DNA of 64,000 bases from JADGNF01 sp964582085 (GCA_964582085.1 CAZOPV010000005.1:1-64000); one strand, 5' to 3'; counted from the first letter of the stretch, positions 16,932 to 26,737 are shown. The notes: generated by a model not told the origin, from the sequence alone. Made by a program: numbers and translations.

Positions 16932-17379
16932 TATTAATCTCTCCTATTTTCTGTATAGAAGGGTACACGCATTGTTCTTTTAACTTTTACGGAAACCACA
17001 CTTAAAAGCTTAAGAAAAACTCACTTTAAGCAGTATTTTAGGTTATAATTTAAAATAATTCAACTAAACGGCAAAACTAAGTATAAAAACGGCAACAACA
17101 ACGAGGAAAGCATCAATATAAGGGTTTTAGGAAAAAAGAAAAAAGGTAACCTAATTACTTATTCGGCAATTCAGAATAAAAACTCGGTTGATGATACAAG
17201 CAACGTTGCAACAATTAAGGTCAACGCTTTTTGGTTTTCACGTTTTTCAACCTTACATTTTGCGGTTTCTGCTTAAAAAACCAAAGAAATAAAAACAGCA
17301 AAAACAGATAAAATAAAAAGGCAGCCTAAAAATGCACTGCCTGCTTGAAGATTTTTATTGTGTTCGCAGGGGCTGAAGT
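16932..17379. other. 448-base gene-free region with promoter of the surface protein
   Basis: No coding or RNA gene is apparent on either strand. On the minus strand AGCTTTTAAG (17001-17010) is a TATA candidate about 70 bases before the surface-protein start, giving a leader of about 45 bases. The rest is A/T-rich with no repeats I can see. Confidence 0.4.
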
Positions 17380-18303
17380 CTACTTTACTATTTTTTCCCA
17401 ACCCTTGACGAAGTCAAGGAACTCCTGCACTGGTTGACCACCATAGGTTCGTAGGCGCTCTCGAAGTTCAACTTTTTCGACAGCTGCTTTCTGGAAATCT
17501 CTAAGTTGACTGGCTTTTTCAGTTAGATAGAGTATGTTGTCTACACCTGCTCTTGCCATACGGACGGACACGGTGAGAAGCTCACTTACAGTTGGGACTT
17601 CCCGTGGGTCGTCTCCTGGACCGAAAACATACAGCGATATATTCAGCGGCACTTCTTTGAAAATCTTTTTGAAAGCACGAGTGAGCATTTCCCAGTACCA
17701 TGGAGTAGCATAGTTCTTGCTGAACATAACAACAAGAAATTCATCGGTCAACGGAGCGAGATCGTCAAAGTTTATACCGAAACGTTCGTAAGATGTGACA
17801 GGATCTGGTAGAACTCCGATAACAAATTTTTTCTTGGCTCGATCGCGCACACGTTCGCTGACTTCTGCCATGTAGTCGGTGACTTCTTTTCTACGCCATT
17901 CAAGCCAGCTTAAGCCACTTTTCTTCCATTTTTCGTTGCAGCGAGGGCATGTGCAATGACCATGCTCTGCGAAGTGAATACTGTTGAGCCACACACCAGG
18001 GCTTTTCCTTGCAACGTCTTCGATGTAGTCAAGTTGTTCTGCGCGGTGTTCAGGTTGCGTGTGACAAAGAATGTCCCATCGCACGTTAAAGTTGTTATTA
18101 GTTCTCCACGCTGGACCAAGCGGCGATTGACTAATCCAGTCAGGGTGGTTGCGGGCGGTAACGTTATCTCCAAATATGGCGATGTTGCTGTACATGTCAG
18201 GCATAGGAGGCATTCTTCTGCCTACTTCAGGTTTAACACGGAATAAGTGAAAGTCAAAGCCTTCGGCTTTCTCTGGAAGGAATACGTAAGTACCGAATTT
18301 CAT
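17380..18303 (-). CDS. TIM-barrel-like protein, possible glycoside hydrolase relative
   Basis: About 307 residues from ATG 18303, which has AAGGTG seven bases upstream and a TATA box (CTTTATAAC, 18341-18349). The alternation of strands and helices, the conserved-looking WLNSIHFAEHGHCTCPRC segment (a strand ending in acidic and His residues with a C-x2-C pair) and FVIGVLPDP, FLVVMFSKNY and LNISLYVFGPGDD strands suggest a TIM barrel such as GH-like or radical-independent hydrolases. There is no signal peptide, so it is likely cytoplasmic. I do not assign a family or substrate. It lies between two gene-free stretches as a single gene. Confidence 0.5.
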   Translation of the reverse strand: MKFGTYVFLPEKAEGFDFHLFRVKPEVGRRMPPMPDMYSNIAIFGDNVTARNHPDWISQSPLGPAWRTNNNFNVRWDILCHTQPEHRAEQLDYIEDVARKSPGVWLNSIHFAEHGHCTCPRCNEKWKKSGLSWLEWRRKEVTDYMAEVSERVRDRAKKKFVIGVLPDPVTSYERFGINFDDLAPLTDEFLVVMFSKNYATPWYWEMLTRAFKKIFKEVPLNISLYVFGPGDDPREVPTVSELLTVSVRMARAGVDNILYLTEKASQLRDFQKAAVEKVELRERLRTYGGQPVQEFLDFVKGWEKIVK

Positions 18304-18569
18304 CTTTTTGCACCTTTTACCATGCAGAACGTTAGGCAATGTTATAAAGTTTTGCTTAAAACAGGCTTGTTCTCTCTGTAGAAAACTTTCTCCTATTCAA
18401 AAAGCACAATCACCCTAAGAAGCACAAGACCGCTATGCTTTTTTCAACCAAAAATGAGCACCCACCAATTGCAAAAATGCAAATAGGATACTGCTACCTA
18501 AAAACGATTCTCAAAAGCCGAAACTCTAAAACTACACTATAGCATTAACAGAAACAGCAGGTGCACAGC

Positions 18570-21173
18570 ATGAGTCAAAAGACCCCCCCAGACGAAACGA
18601 TGCAACAAAACATAAACCCCGAAAAAGGACTCACTGCCCAACAAGCCACTGAACGTCTAGCCAAATATGGACCTAACAGGCTGGTAGAAGAAAAGGAAAT
18701 TCGCTTCCTCAGAATTCTAAAGGAAGAACTCACAGAACCAATGATTTTGCTACTCATAACCGTGGGGATTCTCTACAGCATATGGGGCAACATCGCTGAC
18801 GCCCTCACCATAATTGCCATAATAGGCATGCTTGTTTTAGTAGAAGCCTGGAACGAATACCACGCCAAACGCTCCATAACAGCCTTGAAAAAACTTGCGG
18901 CGCCGACGTCAACTGTGCTCCGAGACGGAAAAGTTATGGAAGTTTTAACTACCGAGATTGTACCAGGAGATATACTGATCCTCAAACCAGGTCAAAGAGT
19001 ACCCGCTGACGCGGGATTGCTGGAAGCGGCAGGATTAGAAGTTGACGAGTCCTCTTTAACAGGCGAATCGTTCCCCGCGCCTAAAGAAACAGGAGTATTG
19101 ATGCTAGACGCACCCAGGTTCATTGACCGCAAGAACATGGTTTATGCGGGAACAATTGTAGTCAAAGGACGCGGCAAAGCCCTCGTAACAGCCACTGGCA
19201 TAAACACTGAACTGGGCAGGGTTGCAGACATAGCTAAGACAACAAAAGAACCGAAAACACCATTACAGTTAGGCATGAAACAGTTGTCTAAGACATTATT
19301 AAGGATGGCCATATTTTTTAGCATACTTATCCCTGTGTTGGCTTTCCTTGGGGGTTTATCGCCTGAGCAGTCAATTCTGTATGGTCTATCACTGGCTTTT
19401 GCCACCATCCCTGAAGAGTTACCCATAATAATCACTATGGTTTTAGGGGTGGGAATTTACGCGCTCTCACGCAAAAACGCAGTTGTAAAAAACCTACGCG
19501 CCGCAGAAACTTTAGGTAGCACAACAATAATCGTTACTGATAAAACTGGAACATTAACCGAGAACAAACTGAGAGTGGATAGCCTATATTTTGACGGTCG
19601 AATCACTCAGAAACAGGAATTTGGGCACAATGAGAAAGAAGCACTGAAAACTGCGTTGCTTGCAAGCGATGCCATAAAAAACGTAGCAGTAAAGACGACG
19701 CTCAACAACCCTTTTGCAGATGCTATTTTGGAAGCCATTAAAGAAAACGGAATAGACCTGCAGAAATTACAAACAACGTGGATTCTTAAAGATGAGGCAA
19801 GCTTTGACAGCAAACGAAAACTGGCTTCGTACGTTTACCAGTTGGGCAAATCCACCGTTGTGTTGTCCAGCGGCGCACCAGAAAAGGTGCTGGCTAACTC
19901 TGAAAAAGCACTTCTCCAAGGGCAAGAAGTACCGATGACAGAAGAACTGCGCCAGAAAATTTTGGAGGCAACATCAAGTATGGCGCAAAAGGGTCAGCGA
20001 TTACTGGGCTTCGGTTATCAGCGAATATTGCCCGTTCAAATGGAGGCAAAATATAGGCTAGAGCGAAACCTAGTCTTTGTTGGCATCATAGGTTTTATGG
20101 ATCCACCCCGAAAAGAAGTCAAAAACGCCATTCACATGTGTAGAAAAGCAGGAATTAAAGTGACGATGGTTACAGGTGACCACCATGAAACAGCCAGAGC
20201 CATAGCCGCGCAGGTAGGCATCAACAACTCCAAAGTTTTGACGGGAGAAGACATAGCTAACATGAGCGATGAAGAACTCAAAAAGGAACTAGAGAGAACA
20301 CATGTTTTTGCCCGAACCACCCCCGAGGACAAACTGCGTCTTGTAAGGCTCCTAAGAGAAAAGGGTGAAATTGTAGCCGTCACAGGTGACGGCGTAAACG
20401 ATTCACCTGCCTTGAAAGAGGCACATATTGGCATCGCAATGGGTATACGAGGCACAGATGTGGCAAAGGAAACAGCAGACATGATTTTGACAGATGATAA
20501 CTTTGCAACAATAGAAACATCTGTGAAAGAGGGACGAAAAATTTTTGCCAATTTGCAGAAAGGCGTAAGCTACTATCTCGCATGTAAAGTGGCATTGGTT
20601 GCAAGCTTCTTGCTACCCACAGTCTTGGGATTACCGTTACCATTCGCGCCTATTCAGATAATAATATTGGAACTGTTTATGGATCTGGCAGCATCAACAA
20701 CGTTTGTGGCAGAACCACAAGAAGCAGACACAATGAAGGAGCCGCCAGTTAACCCGCATGAAAGATTCATGAATCGAAAAATGCAGATGAGAATACTCAA
20801 GGGAGCAGTCAGCTTGTTTGCTGCAGTTTCCACAAGCTACCTATTTACGTATTATTCGACACAGAATCTGGCACAGTCGCAGACAGTAGCGTTTGCGACT
20901 TGGATGTTTGGACACATTTTCTTGGCGCTAAACTACAGGTCAGAAAAACAACCACTGATAAAACAGGGATTGCTGGCAAACAAGCTTATGATACTGTGGG
21001 CACTTGGTACAATTGCTACACTGGTAATCAGCACAAACATCTCGGCGTTGTACAATTTGTTTAAAATAACAAGCCTGAGTCTTTCAGATTGGACGCTATC
21101 AATTGGCACAGCGTTTGTGGCGACGTTCTGGATGGAACTCAGAAAACTACAGCAAAAATTCAGTAAACATTAA
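18570..21173 (+). CDS. P-type cation-transporting ATPase (P2A-like)
   Basis: 867 residues from ATG 18570 (AGGTG six bases upstream; GTG 18561 is an alternative). The cation-ATPase N-domain is followed by the actuator motif LTGES (about residue 165), the M4 ion site PEELPIIIT (in place of the usual PEGLP), phosphorylation site DKTGTLTEN (about 326), hinge TGDGVND (about 608) and a C-terminal set of TM helices. The protein pumps a cation across the membrane with ATP. P2A pumps carry Ca2+ or Mn2+; the PEELP variant occurs in archaeal and bacterial relatives, so ion choice is open. Stand-alone gene. Confidence 0.85.
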   Translation: MSQKTPPDETMQQNINPEKGLTAQQATERLAKYGPNRLVEEKEIRFLRILKEELTEPMILLLITVGILYSIWGNIADALTIIAIIGMLVLVEAWNEYHAKRSITALKKLAAPTSTVLRDGKVMEVLTTEIVPGDILILKPGQRVPADAGLLEAAGLEVDESSLTGESFPAPKETGVLMLDAPRFIDRKNMVYAGTIVVKGRGKALVTATGINTELGRVADIAKTTKEPKTPLQLGMKQLSKTLLRMAIFFSILIPVLAFLGGLSPEQSILYGLSLAFATIPEELPIIITMVLGVGIYALSRKNAVVKNLRAAETLGSTTIIVTDKTGTLTENKLRVDSLYFDGRITQKQEFGHNEKEALKTALLASDAIKNVAVKTTLNNPFADAILEAIKENGIDLQKLQTTWILKDEASFDSKRKLASYVYQLGKSTVVLSSGAPEKVLANSEKALLQGQEVPMTEELRQKILEATSSMAQKGQRLLGFGYQRILPVQMEAKYRLERNLVFVGIIGFMDPPRKEVKNAIHMCRKAGIKVTMVTGDHHETARAIAAQVGINNSKVLTGEDIANMSDEELKKELERTHVFARTTPEDKLRLVRLLREKGEIVAVTGDGVNDSPALKEAHIGIAMGIRGTDVAKETADMILTDDNFATIETSVKEGRKIFANLQKGVSYYLACKVALVASFLLPTVLGLPLPFAPIQIIILELFMDLAASTTFVAEPQEADTMKEPPVNPHERFMNRKMQMRILKGAVSLFAAVSTSYLFTYYSTQNLAQSQTVAFATWMFGHIFLALNYRSEKQPLIKQGLLANKLMILWALGTIATLVISTNISALYNLFKITSLSLSDWTLSIGTAFVATFWMELRKLQQKFSKH

Positions 21174-21223
21174 ATTAAAAAGAATAAAGAAACTACAATA
21201 ATCTGCCACGGTTTGGGAATAAC

Positions 21224-21640
21224 ATGCCTATAAAATATTACAATGCCCCTGAAATCAAAAAGCAAGTTGACCAACTAGCTGAAGAGTGCGAGTTTTTCCA
21301 TGTTGTTCCCCAATTCGTCTACTGTGTCCGCAGCAAAGGCAGCAGAGCAAAACGCACCATCGCACGAATTCACGGATTAGGCAAACTGTGGCAGGGAGTC
21401 CTCAATATGCCACCTGCCTACACAATTGAGGTTGTTTCAGAGATTTTTGACACCTTATCTCCTGAAGAAAAAGAAAAAACTCTCGTCCACGAGCTTATGC
21501 ACATTCCAGGCGGTTTCGGTGGCGGTTTTCGTCCACACAAGGGTTATGTTGAACGAAAGATGGTAGAAGAAGTTTATGCCAAGCTAAAAAAGAAGAGGGA
21601 AGCAAGAGAATCCAAGTTACTTTTTGAAGTTGACCGATGA
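21224..21640 (+). CDS. zincin-like metallopeptidase (phage-type family)
   Basis: 138 residues. The motif LVHELMHIPGGFGGGFRPHKG (residues 87 onward) has the HExxH zinc site followed by a glycine loop and a third His, as in the short putative phage metallopeptidase family. An N-terminal basic segment with YCVRSKGSRAKRTIARIHG could bind nucleic acid. No signal peptide. It is positioned 100 bases before topoisomerase IB on the same strand, suggesting coordinated use such as removal of protein-DNA adducts, though this is speculation. Confidence 0.7.
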   Translation: MPIKYYNAPEIKKQVDQLAEECEFFHVVPQFVYCVRSKGSRAKRTIARIHGLGKLWQGVLNMPPAYTIEVVSEIFDTLSPEEKEKTLVHELMHIPGGFGGGFRPHKGYVERKMVEEVYAKLKKKREARESKLLFEVDR

Positions 21641-21741
21641 AAACCGTGTGAAGGTTTAAAAGCTAGAAAACGCCCAAACATAGGAAAGCATGGAAAAACG
21701 GCAAAGTTTCCACTTAAACAAAACCACGAGATGCCTAATAC

Positions 21742-23391
21742 ATGAAGCATGTTTTGCGAAGTCTCAAACACAACGGTATATACATTCCAACGTACGACTA
21801 CAAAAAATTCAGCATAAAAATTCAGGGACAAACTATAAAGCTTACATCTAAAAGCGAGCAAATGGCAGTCGCTTGGATAAGAAAGCGACAGTCAGCTACG
21901 TTGCCGCCGGATAAGGTTTTTATGCAGAATTTTATGCGTGAGTTTCTGGAACAATTGAAAAAAGAGAACCCAAAGTTGACCTCATTAGGAACGTTCGCGG
22001 AGGAATACCTTAAAAAAATTGAGAACTACTCAGCCAACGATTTTGGCAACCCTGAAGCAGAAATACACAAGGATATTGATTTCTCAGAAATTTCAAACTA
22101 TGTAGAGCAAGAAAAACAGAAAAAGCTGAATATGCCTACTGAATTGAAAAAACAGCTTGCAGCCGAGCGGAAACTTCAACGGGAGAAACTGAAAGAAACC
22201 TATGGGTTTGCTGAAGTAGACGGAAAGAAACTGGAAATTGCCAACTGGACCGCTGAACCATCCTGCCTTTTTGCGGGGCGAGGAGATCACCCTCAACGGG
22301 GGAGATGGAAAGAGGGACCAGCCAAGGGAGATATTATTCTCAATTTATCTCCTGATTCGCCCAAACCTGAAGGCTGGAAAGTTGTTTGGGAACCTGACAA
22401 AATGTACGTCGCCAAGTGGCAAGACAAACTTACAGGAAAAGTAAAATATGTCTGGTTTTCAGACACGGCGTTTTTGAAGCAGAACCGCGAAAAGGAAAAG
22501 TTCAAAAAAGCCGAGATACTTGGCAAGCAAATTGGGAAAATTGAAGCGCACATCATGAAGAACCTTGATGCTGAAGACGAGAAACGAAGAAAAGTTGCCA
22601 CTGTCTGCTGGCTTATCCTCAAACCGAACATGAGGGTGGGTGACGAGAAAGACCCAGATGAAGCAGACACTGTAGGCGCTATCACCCTTAGACCTGAACA
22701 CATCAAAATCGAAGGAGAAATGTTACACTTCGATTTTTTAGGGAAAGATTCGGTGCGGTGGGTCAAACAAATGCCAGCACCGCCTTCAGTCATAAGAAAT
22801 ATCAAGTACTTTTCCAAGAACTGCAAAGAATATCTCTTTGAGGGTATTAATTCTAAGAAAGTTTCGTGGTTTTTGAGCGAAAAAATGCCTGGTTTAACCG
22901 CGAAGGTGTTTCGTACTTGGCGGTGCACTGCAACTGTGAAAGAGGAGTTAGAAAAGAGTGGTGTCAAAAAAGATGATCCCCAATACGTGAAAATGTTTGT
23001 CGCAAAGAAGGCAAATCTGAAGGTGGCTGAAGTTGCAAATCACAAACGCAAGATTCCGCCCACTTTTGATGAGAGATTAGCCAAGAAAGAGGCACACCTT
23101 AAAGAGTTGGAAGCACAACTGGTTCAGAAGAAAGCAGAGGGCAAGAAAACAGAGACGTTAGAAATTCGCATAGCCAAAGCAAAACTTGACTTTGAATTGA
23201 CCAAGATGACCAGAGAGTACAATTTGGGCACATCCTTGAAGTCATATATTGACCCAATGGCATATGTGAAGTGGGCAAAAAAAGTCAAATTTGATTTGGA
23301 GAAGTTTTACCCCAAGACACTACGTAAAAAGTTCAGTTGGGCACTGGAAGACAAAAACAAAGCAGCAGAATCAGAGTGTGGCACACCATGA
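21742..23391 (+). CDS. topIB: eukaryote-type DNA topoisomerase IB
   Basis: 549 residues. N-terminal clamp includes LFAGRGDHPQRGRWKEGP. The catalytic core has LRPEHIKI (Arg), FLGKDSVRW (Lys), LTAKVFRTW (Arg), NHKRKIPPTF (His) and, after a coiled linker (residues 450-490), SLKSYIDPM with nucleophile Tyr502. All five catalytic positions of human Top1 are present. The enzyme nicks one DNA strand and relaxes supercoils by rotation. Archaeal Top1B is known from Thaumarchaeota and close relatives. The stop codon overlaps the next gene as ATGA. Topo VI is also encoded 5 kb away. Confidence 0.93.
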   Translation: MKHVLRSLKHNGIYIPTYDYKKFSIKIQGQTIKLTSKSEQMAVAWIRKRQSATLPPDKVFMQNFMREFLEQLKKENPKLTSLGTFAEEYLKKIENYSANDFGNPEAEIHKDIDFSEISNYVEQEKQKKLNMPTELKKQLAAERKLQREKLKETYGFAEVDGKKLEIANWTAEPSCLFAGRGDHPQRGRWKEGPAKGDIILNLSPDSPKPEGWKVVWEPDKMYVAKWQDKLTGKVKYVWFSDTAFLKQNREKEKFKKAEILGKQIGKIEAHIMKNLDAEDEKRRKVATVCWLILKPNMRVGDEKDPDEADTVGAITLRPEHIKIEGEMLHFDFLGKDSVRWVKQMPAPPSVIRNIKYFSKNCKEYLFEGINSKKVSWFLSEKMPGLTAKVFRTWRCTATVKEELEKSGVKKDDPQYVKMFVAKKANLKVAEVANHKRKIPPTFDERLAKKEAHLKELEAQLVQKKAEGKKTETLEIRIAKAKLDFELTKMTREYNLGTSLKSYIDPMAYVKWAKKVKFDLEKFYPKTLRKKFSWALEDKNKAAESECGTP

Positions 23392-23672
23392 AGCTAAACG
23401 AGAACAAAGACGGCTTACTTTTGGAAGTTTTTGTTAAGTCTAATAACCAAAAATTTGAAGTGGTTGTCGAAGAAGACGACTTAGTGGTTAGGTGTACAGA
23501 GGAACCTGAGAGAGGTAAAGCTAACAGAGAAATTATAAAAGAATTATCAAAGCTTTTGCGTGCAGAAGTTGAAGTTGTAAGGGGTGCTACTTCGAGACAG
23601 AAAATGCTCCTGATAAAAGGAGCAAAAAAAGCGGAAATAGAAAAAATTTTAACAAAGAAAACAGACGGGTAG
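23388..23672 (+). CDS. DUF167/YggU family protein
   Basis: 94 residues from ATG 23388, overlapping the topoisomerase stop by four bases (ATGA), so translation is probably coupled. The pattern VFVKSNNQKFEVVVEEDD, then CTEEPERGKANREIIKELS and VEVVRGATSRQKMLLIKG is the DUF167/UPF0235 signature. The fold is a small alpha/beta domain of unknown function found in all domains of life. The link to topoisomerase IB is a notable neighbour relation but not proof of a joint role. Confidence 0.85.
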   Translation: MKLNENKDGLLLEVFVKSNNQKFEVVVEEDDLVVRCTEEPERGKANREIIKELSKLLRAEVEVVRGATSRQKMLLIKGAKKAEIEKILTKKTDG

Positions 23673-23862
23673 AACCTCGAATACAGTGTTTGGACTTGCA
23701 CAAAAAAGATGCCGCACAGGTTCTGGGTAGTCTGAAAGTGAATTGCTACAGTACCTGCTACTGTGAATAAAACAAAACGTAATTCACTTCAAAAAATCAG
23801 CAGACAATTTTTGATAATGCTTTTTATGTTAGAACGCCAAATGCTCTTACTTGTGAACAATT

Positions 23863-25122
23863 TTGTCTAAACTGAGAGGGTTCCAAAAATTAACATACGC
23901 TTATGAAGCACTCCAAACATGGTTCAATATGCTACAAATTCAAAAATGCCGAGAAATAACAATACCGCTCACTGAAGCCTACAACCGCGTCTTAGCTGAA
24001 GACGTCATCGCTAAAGAAGACTTGCCTAGATTTGACAAATCAGCTGTAGACGGCTTCGCTGTTAAAGCTGAAGACACTAACACTGCCTCACAAACCAAGC
24101 CACTGCTTTTTAGACTAACAGACACAGATGAACTACCAGACAATGGGCCGAGATACGCTAAACTTGTATGGACAGGGCAACCCTTGCCCAAGGGCGCAAA
24201 CGCCGTGGTTATGATAGAAAACACTCAGAAAAAAGAAGAAAAACTTGAAGTCTCAGTTCAAGTTGCGCCCTATGACAATGTTTCCCGCAGAGGAGAAGAT
24301 GTAAAAAAGGGTGAGTTAGCAATCAAACAAGGAACTCGACTCAAACCCTATCACTTAGCGATGTTGTCGGCTCTCGGTCACAGCGAAGTCAAAGTTATTG
24401 AGAAACCTAAAGTCGCTATAATTGCCACGGGCAACGAGTTGGTCGAAGCAGGTGCTTCACGTACGGAGAAACAAATCTACGAATCCAACCGAGTTATGTT
24501 AGTAGGAATGTGCTGTGAACTAGACGCTGAACCACTTGACTTAGGAGTAGCAAAAGATGACATGAATGAGATTGCAGAAAAAATCAGGCTTGCCCTTAAA
24601 ATCGCCGACGCAGTTATAACAACAGGTGGAACTAGCGTGGGTGGATTAGATCTTGTCCCTGACGTAGTCAACAATATAGGCAAACCAGGCATACTCGCCC
24701 ACGGAATCGCCATCCGACCGGCCATGCCTACTGGTTTAGCAATATTAGAGGGCAAACCTGTTCTGATCCTTTCAGGTAACCCTGTGGCGGCCATCACAGG
24801 GTTTGAGATTTTTGGCAGACCACTTATCTGCAAAATGCTAGGGCTCCAAAAAGAAGAATCACGTCCCACTATAAAAGCCAAAATGACACGTAAAGTTGCC
24901 ACCGCGTTGGGCAGAAAAAACTTTGTGCGTGTAAGAGTTATTCAGAAAAATGATGATTTTGCTGCCGACCCTGTGAGCGCAAAAGGTTCAGGAACAATCT
25001 CCACTATGACCAAAGCCAACGGTTACGTTATCGTACCTGAGAACCGCGAAGGCTTAGCAGAAGGCGAAATCGTCACCGTTCACCTCTTTTCAGATGTAGA
25101 AGCGGGGAACCCTAATGTTTAG
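23863..25122 (+). CDS. moeA: molybdopterin molybdenumtransferase MoeA, copy 1
   Basis: 419 residues. Inserts molybdenum or tungsten into adenylylated molybdopterin. Motifs include FDKSAVDGFAVKAED, WTGQPLPKGANAVVMIE, VGGLDLVPD after TTGGTSVG, and ILSGNPVAAITGFEIF, with the C-terminal MoeA barrel. Starts with TTG and has a TTTTTATG TATA-like box upstream near 23820. The gene overlaps the following moeA by eight bases, so they form one operon. Two MoeA proteins are common in archaea that use tungsten or molybdenum; the metal preference of each is not clear. Confidence 0.93.
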   Translation: MSKLRGFQKLTYAYEALQTWFNMLQIQKCREITIPLTEAYNRVLAEDVIAKEDLPRFDKSAVDGFAVKAEDTNTASQTKPLLFRLTDTDELPDNGPRYAKLVWTGQPLPKGANAVVMIENTQKKEEKLEVSVQVAPYDNVSRRGEDVKKGELAIKQGTRLKPYHLAMLSALGHSEVKVIEKPKVAIIATGNELVEAGASRTEKQIYESNRVMLVGMCCELDAEPLDLGVAKDDMNEIAEKIRLALKIADAVITTGGTSVGGLDLVPDVVNNIGKPGILAHGIAIRPAMPTGLAILEGKPVLILSGNPVAAITGFEIFGRPLICKMLGLQKEESRPTIKAKMTRKVATALGRKNFVRVRVIQKNDDFAADPVSAKGSGTISTMTKANGYVIVPENREGLAEGEIVTVHLFSDVEAGNPNV

Positions 25123-26359
25123 GAAGCTGCTCACTTACGATGAAGCAAAAAAAGCTATAGAACAAAATCTTAAACCAAAACCGTTAGGCATTGAAGAAAT
25201 TTCGCTTTTAGAAGCCTACAACCGTGTCCTCGCGGTAGATGCAGTTTCCAACTTGGATATTCCGCCTTTTCACCGATCAACCGTAGATGGCTACGCCGTT
25301 AAAGCAGAAGACACCTATGGAGCAGACGAGAACCAACCGTTAAAGCTGAGGGTCCGCGGTAGCGTGCACATAGGAGAGTCACCTAAGCTCTCTGTGGGAA
25401 GCGGGGAAGCTGCAGAAATCGTCACGGGAGCTCCTATTCCTGAAGGAGCAGACTCAGTGGTAATGGTTGAAGACACACACCGACAAGACAACGAGCTAGT
25501 CGTTTACAGTTCAGTTACAAAAAGCGAAAACGTTCAAAAGTTAGGCTCAGACATAAAAAACGGTGAAATCATACTCAATGCAGGACAAAGTTTAGGCTCA
25601 CGGGAAATTGGAGTGTTAGCGGCACTGGGCAAATCAAAAATTGAAGTTTTCAAGATGCCCACGGTAGCGGTTCTCTCCACAGGCAGCGAAGTCACCGAGC
25701 CAGGAAAACCCTTACCAGAAGGTAAAATTTACGACATCAACGCCTACAGCCTTTGCACCGCAGTTCGAGAAAGCGGCGGAAAACCCATTTACATGGGAGT
25801 TGTTCCTGATGAGAAAGAAACTCTACGCAAAACCTTAGAGGAAGCATTGATTTCAGCAGACGCTATCTTGACATCTGGTGGCGTCTCAGTGGGACCCAAA
25901 GACATTGTTCCAGTTACTGTGGATTCTTTGGGTAAACCTGGGCTAATTTTCTCAGGTGTTGCCCTTAAACCTGGAAAACCTGTGACTTTAGGACTAATTG
26001 GAAAGAAACCTATTTTTTCATTTCCGGGGCACCCTACTTCGGCGTTGCTTACGTTTCATTTACTGGCAAAACCGGTGATTCGAATCATGGCAGGTAAACC
26101 GCCGCAAGAGACAGCTTTAGTGAAGGCTTATGCAACCAAAAGGATGTTTTCGGCAAAAGGAAGGCGGACCTTCGTCACAGTAAGAATAAAACATGATGAC
26201 GCGGCAAAACGGTTAGTCGCTGAACCTGTAGAGTCCGGAGCTTCTGGAGCCATAACCACTTTGGCTAAAGCTGACGGGTTTGTGGAGATTCCTGAAAATC
26301 AACAGTTCATTGATGTTGATGAACAAGTGGTTGTACAGCTTTTCAGTGAAACTTGGTGA
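25115..26359 (+). CDS. moeA: molybdopterin molybdenumtransferase MoeA, copy 2
   Basis: 414 residues, a divergent paralogue of the preceding gene with the same domain order: FHRSTVDGYAVKAED, TGAPIPEGADSVVMVED, ILTSGGVSVGPKDIVP and FSFPGHPTSALLTFHLL. The ATG at 25115 lies inside the last codons of copy 1 (AATGTTTAG), so reinitiation is likely. Products probably act in the last step of tungsten/molybdenum cofactor synthesis alongside the tungstate importer at 9-12 kb. The second copy may handle a different metal or form a heteromer with copy 1. Confidence 0.93.
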   Translation: MFRKLLTYDEAKKAIEQNLKPKPLGIEEISLLEAYNRVLAVDAVSNLDIPPFHRSTVDGYAVKAEDTYGADENQPLKLRVRGSVHIGESPKLSVGSGEAAEIVTGAPIPEGADSVVMVEDTHRQDNELVVYSSVTKSENVQKLGSDIKNGEIILNAGQSLGSREIGVLAALGKSKIEVFKMPTVAVLSTGSEVTEPGKPLPEGKIYDINAYSLCTAVRESGGKPIYMGVVPDEKETLRKTLEEALISADAILTSGGVSVGPKDIVPVTVDSLGKPGLIFSGVALKPGKPVTLGLIGKKPIFSFPGHPTSALLTFHLLAKPVIRIMAGKPPQETALVKAYATKRMFSAKGRRTFVTVRIKHDDAAKRLVAEPVESGASGAITTLAKADGFVEIPENQQFIDVDEQVVVQLFSETW

Positions 26360-26380
26360 AAAAGGTAAGACATGTATTGC

Positions 26381-26737
26381 TTAGTCGGCTCTGCGTTGAG
26401 ATAATGTGTAAGCTGTGAAGATCCAAGTCAAAACCAAATATGCCACAATTGCTACGGTTGCGACTATGTCGGTGCCTATAATGTAGTACAGTGTGTAAAT
26501 AATTGACGCTGTAACCACGAAGAATAGGGTGGTAACTAGCCAAGTTGCCCAGAAACGTTTGTTTAACAGCCCATAAGCGGCTATTAGACTGGTTATTCCT
26601 AGCAATGCTACGTGAGAGGGGTAATTGCTCAGGGGCAACATTATCAGGAGAATGAGGCCAGCTAAGCCGTAGAATGCGATTGATGCAAGGGTAAGGGGTT
26701 TTTCATTTTTTAGTTTAGATGTAAAGTTTGGTGCCAC
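26381..26737 (-). CDS. membrane protein with four TM segments
   Basis: 118 residues. Four hydrophobic segments (about residues 17-37, 43-60, 62-85 and 88-112) end in a short charged tail SQRRAD. No known catalytic motif. The gene converges on moeA copy 2, 21 bases apart. I do not recognise the family; the layout resembles small integral membrane proteins of unknown role. Confidence 0.5.
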   Translation of the reverse strand: MAPNFTSKLKNEKPLTLASIAFYGLAGLILLIMLPLSNYPSHVALLGITSLIAAYGLLNKRFWATWLVTTLFFVVTASIIYTLYYIIGTDIVATVAIVAYLVLTWIFTAYTLSQRRAD

